Shown: piece by piece, positions 22,779 to 23,417 of the stretch
Numbering within the stretch: the first letter of the stretch is position 1
Layout of the letters: each line of letters opens with the position of its first letter
Assembly: GCA_046153985.1 (NCBI GenBank)
Contig: JBJXFD010000560.1
Span: forward strand, 1 to 23,417
DNA: 23,417 nucleotides
Source: JABWAJ01 sp046153985
GTDB taxonomy: Bacteria > Bacteroidota > Bacteroidia > Chitinophagales > Saprospiraceae
Direction of reading: 5' to 3'
Program-made: the position numbers and the translations under genes
The notes under the pieces: generated by a model
What the model saw: the letters and a program-made list of their open reading frames with translations, nothing else
The model's database searches: none
What the model was told of the DNA's origin: nothing

Positions 22779-23078
22779 CAAACAACTTTGCGTTCCAATT
22801 AATTTGGGGTTGTGTAAACACGAAGTTTCACGAAGTAATCACGTGACAAGATCCTGCCGTACAAGCTGTCCCTTATAACGGGAGCGGGAATGGGGTGCAG
22901 CGCACCAACAATATTTGTAATCACAGGAATCAAGGGTAGCAAGGTGCAGCGCACCGTAACCTTGGCATTTCGGGACAGTATGAATGCTTCAGCCGAATCG
23001 GAGTTCGGCGGTACCACGACAAAGGCCCGAAGCAATTGCTGCTCCGGGCCTTCGACTTTCCTACAGGCACTGTTACAA
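22779..23078. other. Intergenic region with hairpin repeats and gldN terminator
   Basis: 300 bases with no credible gene. A structured block at 22866-22978 is bounded by CTGTCCC/GGGACAG inverted ends. It contains two copies of a 13-base hairpin, GGTGC-AGC-GCACC (22894-22906 and 22943-22955), the second nested in CAAGGT...ACCTTG. Two 'CACGAAGT' direct repeats lie near 22818-22837. A hairpin AAGGCCCG...CGGGCCTT (about 23022-23053) lies just downstream of gldN on the minus strand and is a probable terminator for it, though without a strong T run. Confidence 0.55.
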
Positions 23079-23417
23079 TTAATACGACCACAAATCGTGT
23101 TCGAAATTGAAGATCTCCTGTCTGATTTTATCTGCTTCCAGCAACATGTCAACGCCCGTTACGTACTCCTGCAAACGGCGGTCGTGTACGTTCGATTCTT
23201 TGAAAATGTAGCTGGAGAAATAACGCATTTCAAGCAGGTCTTCCCAGGTCATCGGTGCAGCATCGTTGCCGAAAGTGAACACACGTTCGTGCGCCAGCAT
23301 CTTTCTTGCATCCGGATAATACACCCAGAACATGGGTTGTTCGTACTTAAAGTTGCCGTTATCGTCTTTTACATCGAGCAGCGGCGCAATGCCGAGGATG
23401 CGGACCTGAAGGGTAGA
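23079..23417 (-). CDS. gldN: Gliding motility / T9SS protein GldN, C-terminal part
   Basis: The frame is open to the right edge, so only the last 112 residues are present; the ATG at 23333 is internal. 'LGIAPLLDVKDDNGNF', 'PMFWVYYPDARKML', 'APMTWEDLLEMRYFSSYI' and the end 'IRQEIFNFEHDLWSY' are the well-conserved C-terminal region of GldN (PorN). That protein is a periplasmic component of the T9SS, forming a ring with GldK and associating with the GldLM motor. In other genomes it closes the gldKLMN operon, which fits its position as a terminal gene with a hairpin after it. The T9SS it serves would export the two sorting-domain proteins found earlier in this window. Confidence 0.93.
   Translation of the reverse strand, partial: STLQVRILGIAPLLDVKDDNGNFKYEQPMFWVYYPDARKMLAHERVFTFGNDAAPMTWEDLLEMRYFSSYIFKESNVHDRRLQEYVTGVDMLLEADKIRQEIFNFEHDLWSY

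Noticed and set aside
22894..22955. CRISPR-like repeat with hairpin
   Set aside because: Only two 13-base copies with one spacer-like gap, no cas genes in the window, and the repeats are too short.
22799..23152. 117-residue minus-strand ORF after the EAD-like gene
   Set aside because: It runs through hairpin repeats and overlaps the gldN end in another frame; composition and content look non-coding.

Overview
The window looks like chromosomal DNA from a Bacteroidota member of the Saprospiria (Haliscomenobacter/Lewinella-like). Four things point there. Two large exported proteins end in type A sorting domains of the type IX secretion system (T9SS). The 3' end of gldN, a T9SS/gliding motor gene, lies at the right edge. 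Several genes follow Bacteroidota -33/-7 promoters (TTTG then TAnnTTTG), and Shine-Dalgarno sequences are lacking. The glutamine synthetase is the eukaryote-like type II. No rRNA, tRNA, CRISPR array, transposase or prophage genes were seen.

Layout. 1-1251 (+) is the 3' end of a secreted propeller-like T9SS cargo gene. 1252-1629 holds a 22-bp-armed palindromic repeat and terminators. 1630-2643 (-) is glnA (GSII). 2953-6661 (+) is a probable two-gene unit: a helical-repeat cytoplasmic protein, then an exported protein with a ComEA-like helix-hairpin-helix domain and a barrel-like remainder. 6767-8455 (-) is another probable pair: a GH73-like glucosaminidase whose 5' end overlaps a 165-bp palindrome, then a barrel-like lipoprotein. 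8776-12135 (+) encodes a 1119-residue all-helical protein with three units spaced exactly 262 residues apart. 12588-17303 (+) encodes a 1571-residue T9SS cargo with HYR/Ig-like modules, a dockerin-like module, a cohesin-like module and a sorting domain. 17405-18118 (+) is a small exported protein. 18323-20087 (-) is an AT-rich pair: a frameshifted membrane acyltransferase and a lipoprotein 5 bp downstream. 20207-21013 (+) is proC. 21117-22778 (+) encodes a membrane protein whose N-terminus resembles an effector-associated domain (EAD11-like), followed by a TM helix, an extracytoplasmic domain and TPR-like repeats. 23079-23417 (-) is the 3' end of gldN.

How they fit together. Most of the window is envelope or surface biology: T9SS cargo, a T9SS motor component, lipoproteins, peptidoglycan hydrolysis and an acyltransferase. 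Two housekeeping biosynthetic genes (glnA, proC) are interspersed. Intergenic gaps are rich in distinct imperfect palindromes (about 1342-1438, 6664-6757, 8251-8415, 18127-18248, 22866-22978), which suggests a genome carrying several families of structured repeats. The best candidates for undescribed biology are the EAD-like membrane protein, the 262-residue-period repeat protein, the palindrome at the glucosaminidase start, and the acyltransferase broken at a T7 tract. I do not see a complete multi-gene defence or conflict system.
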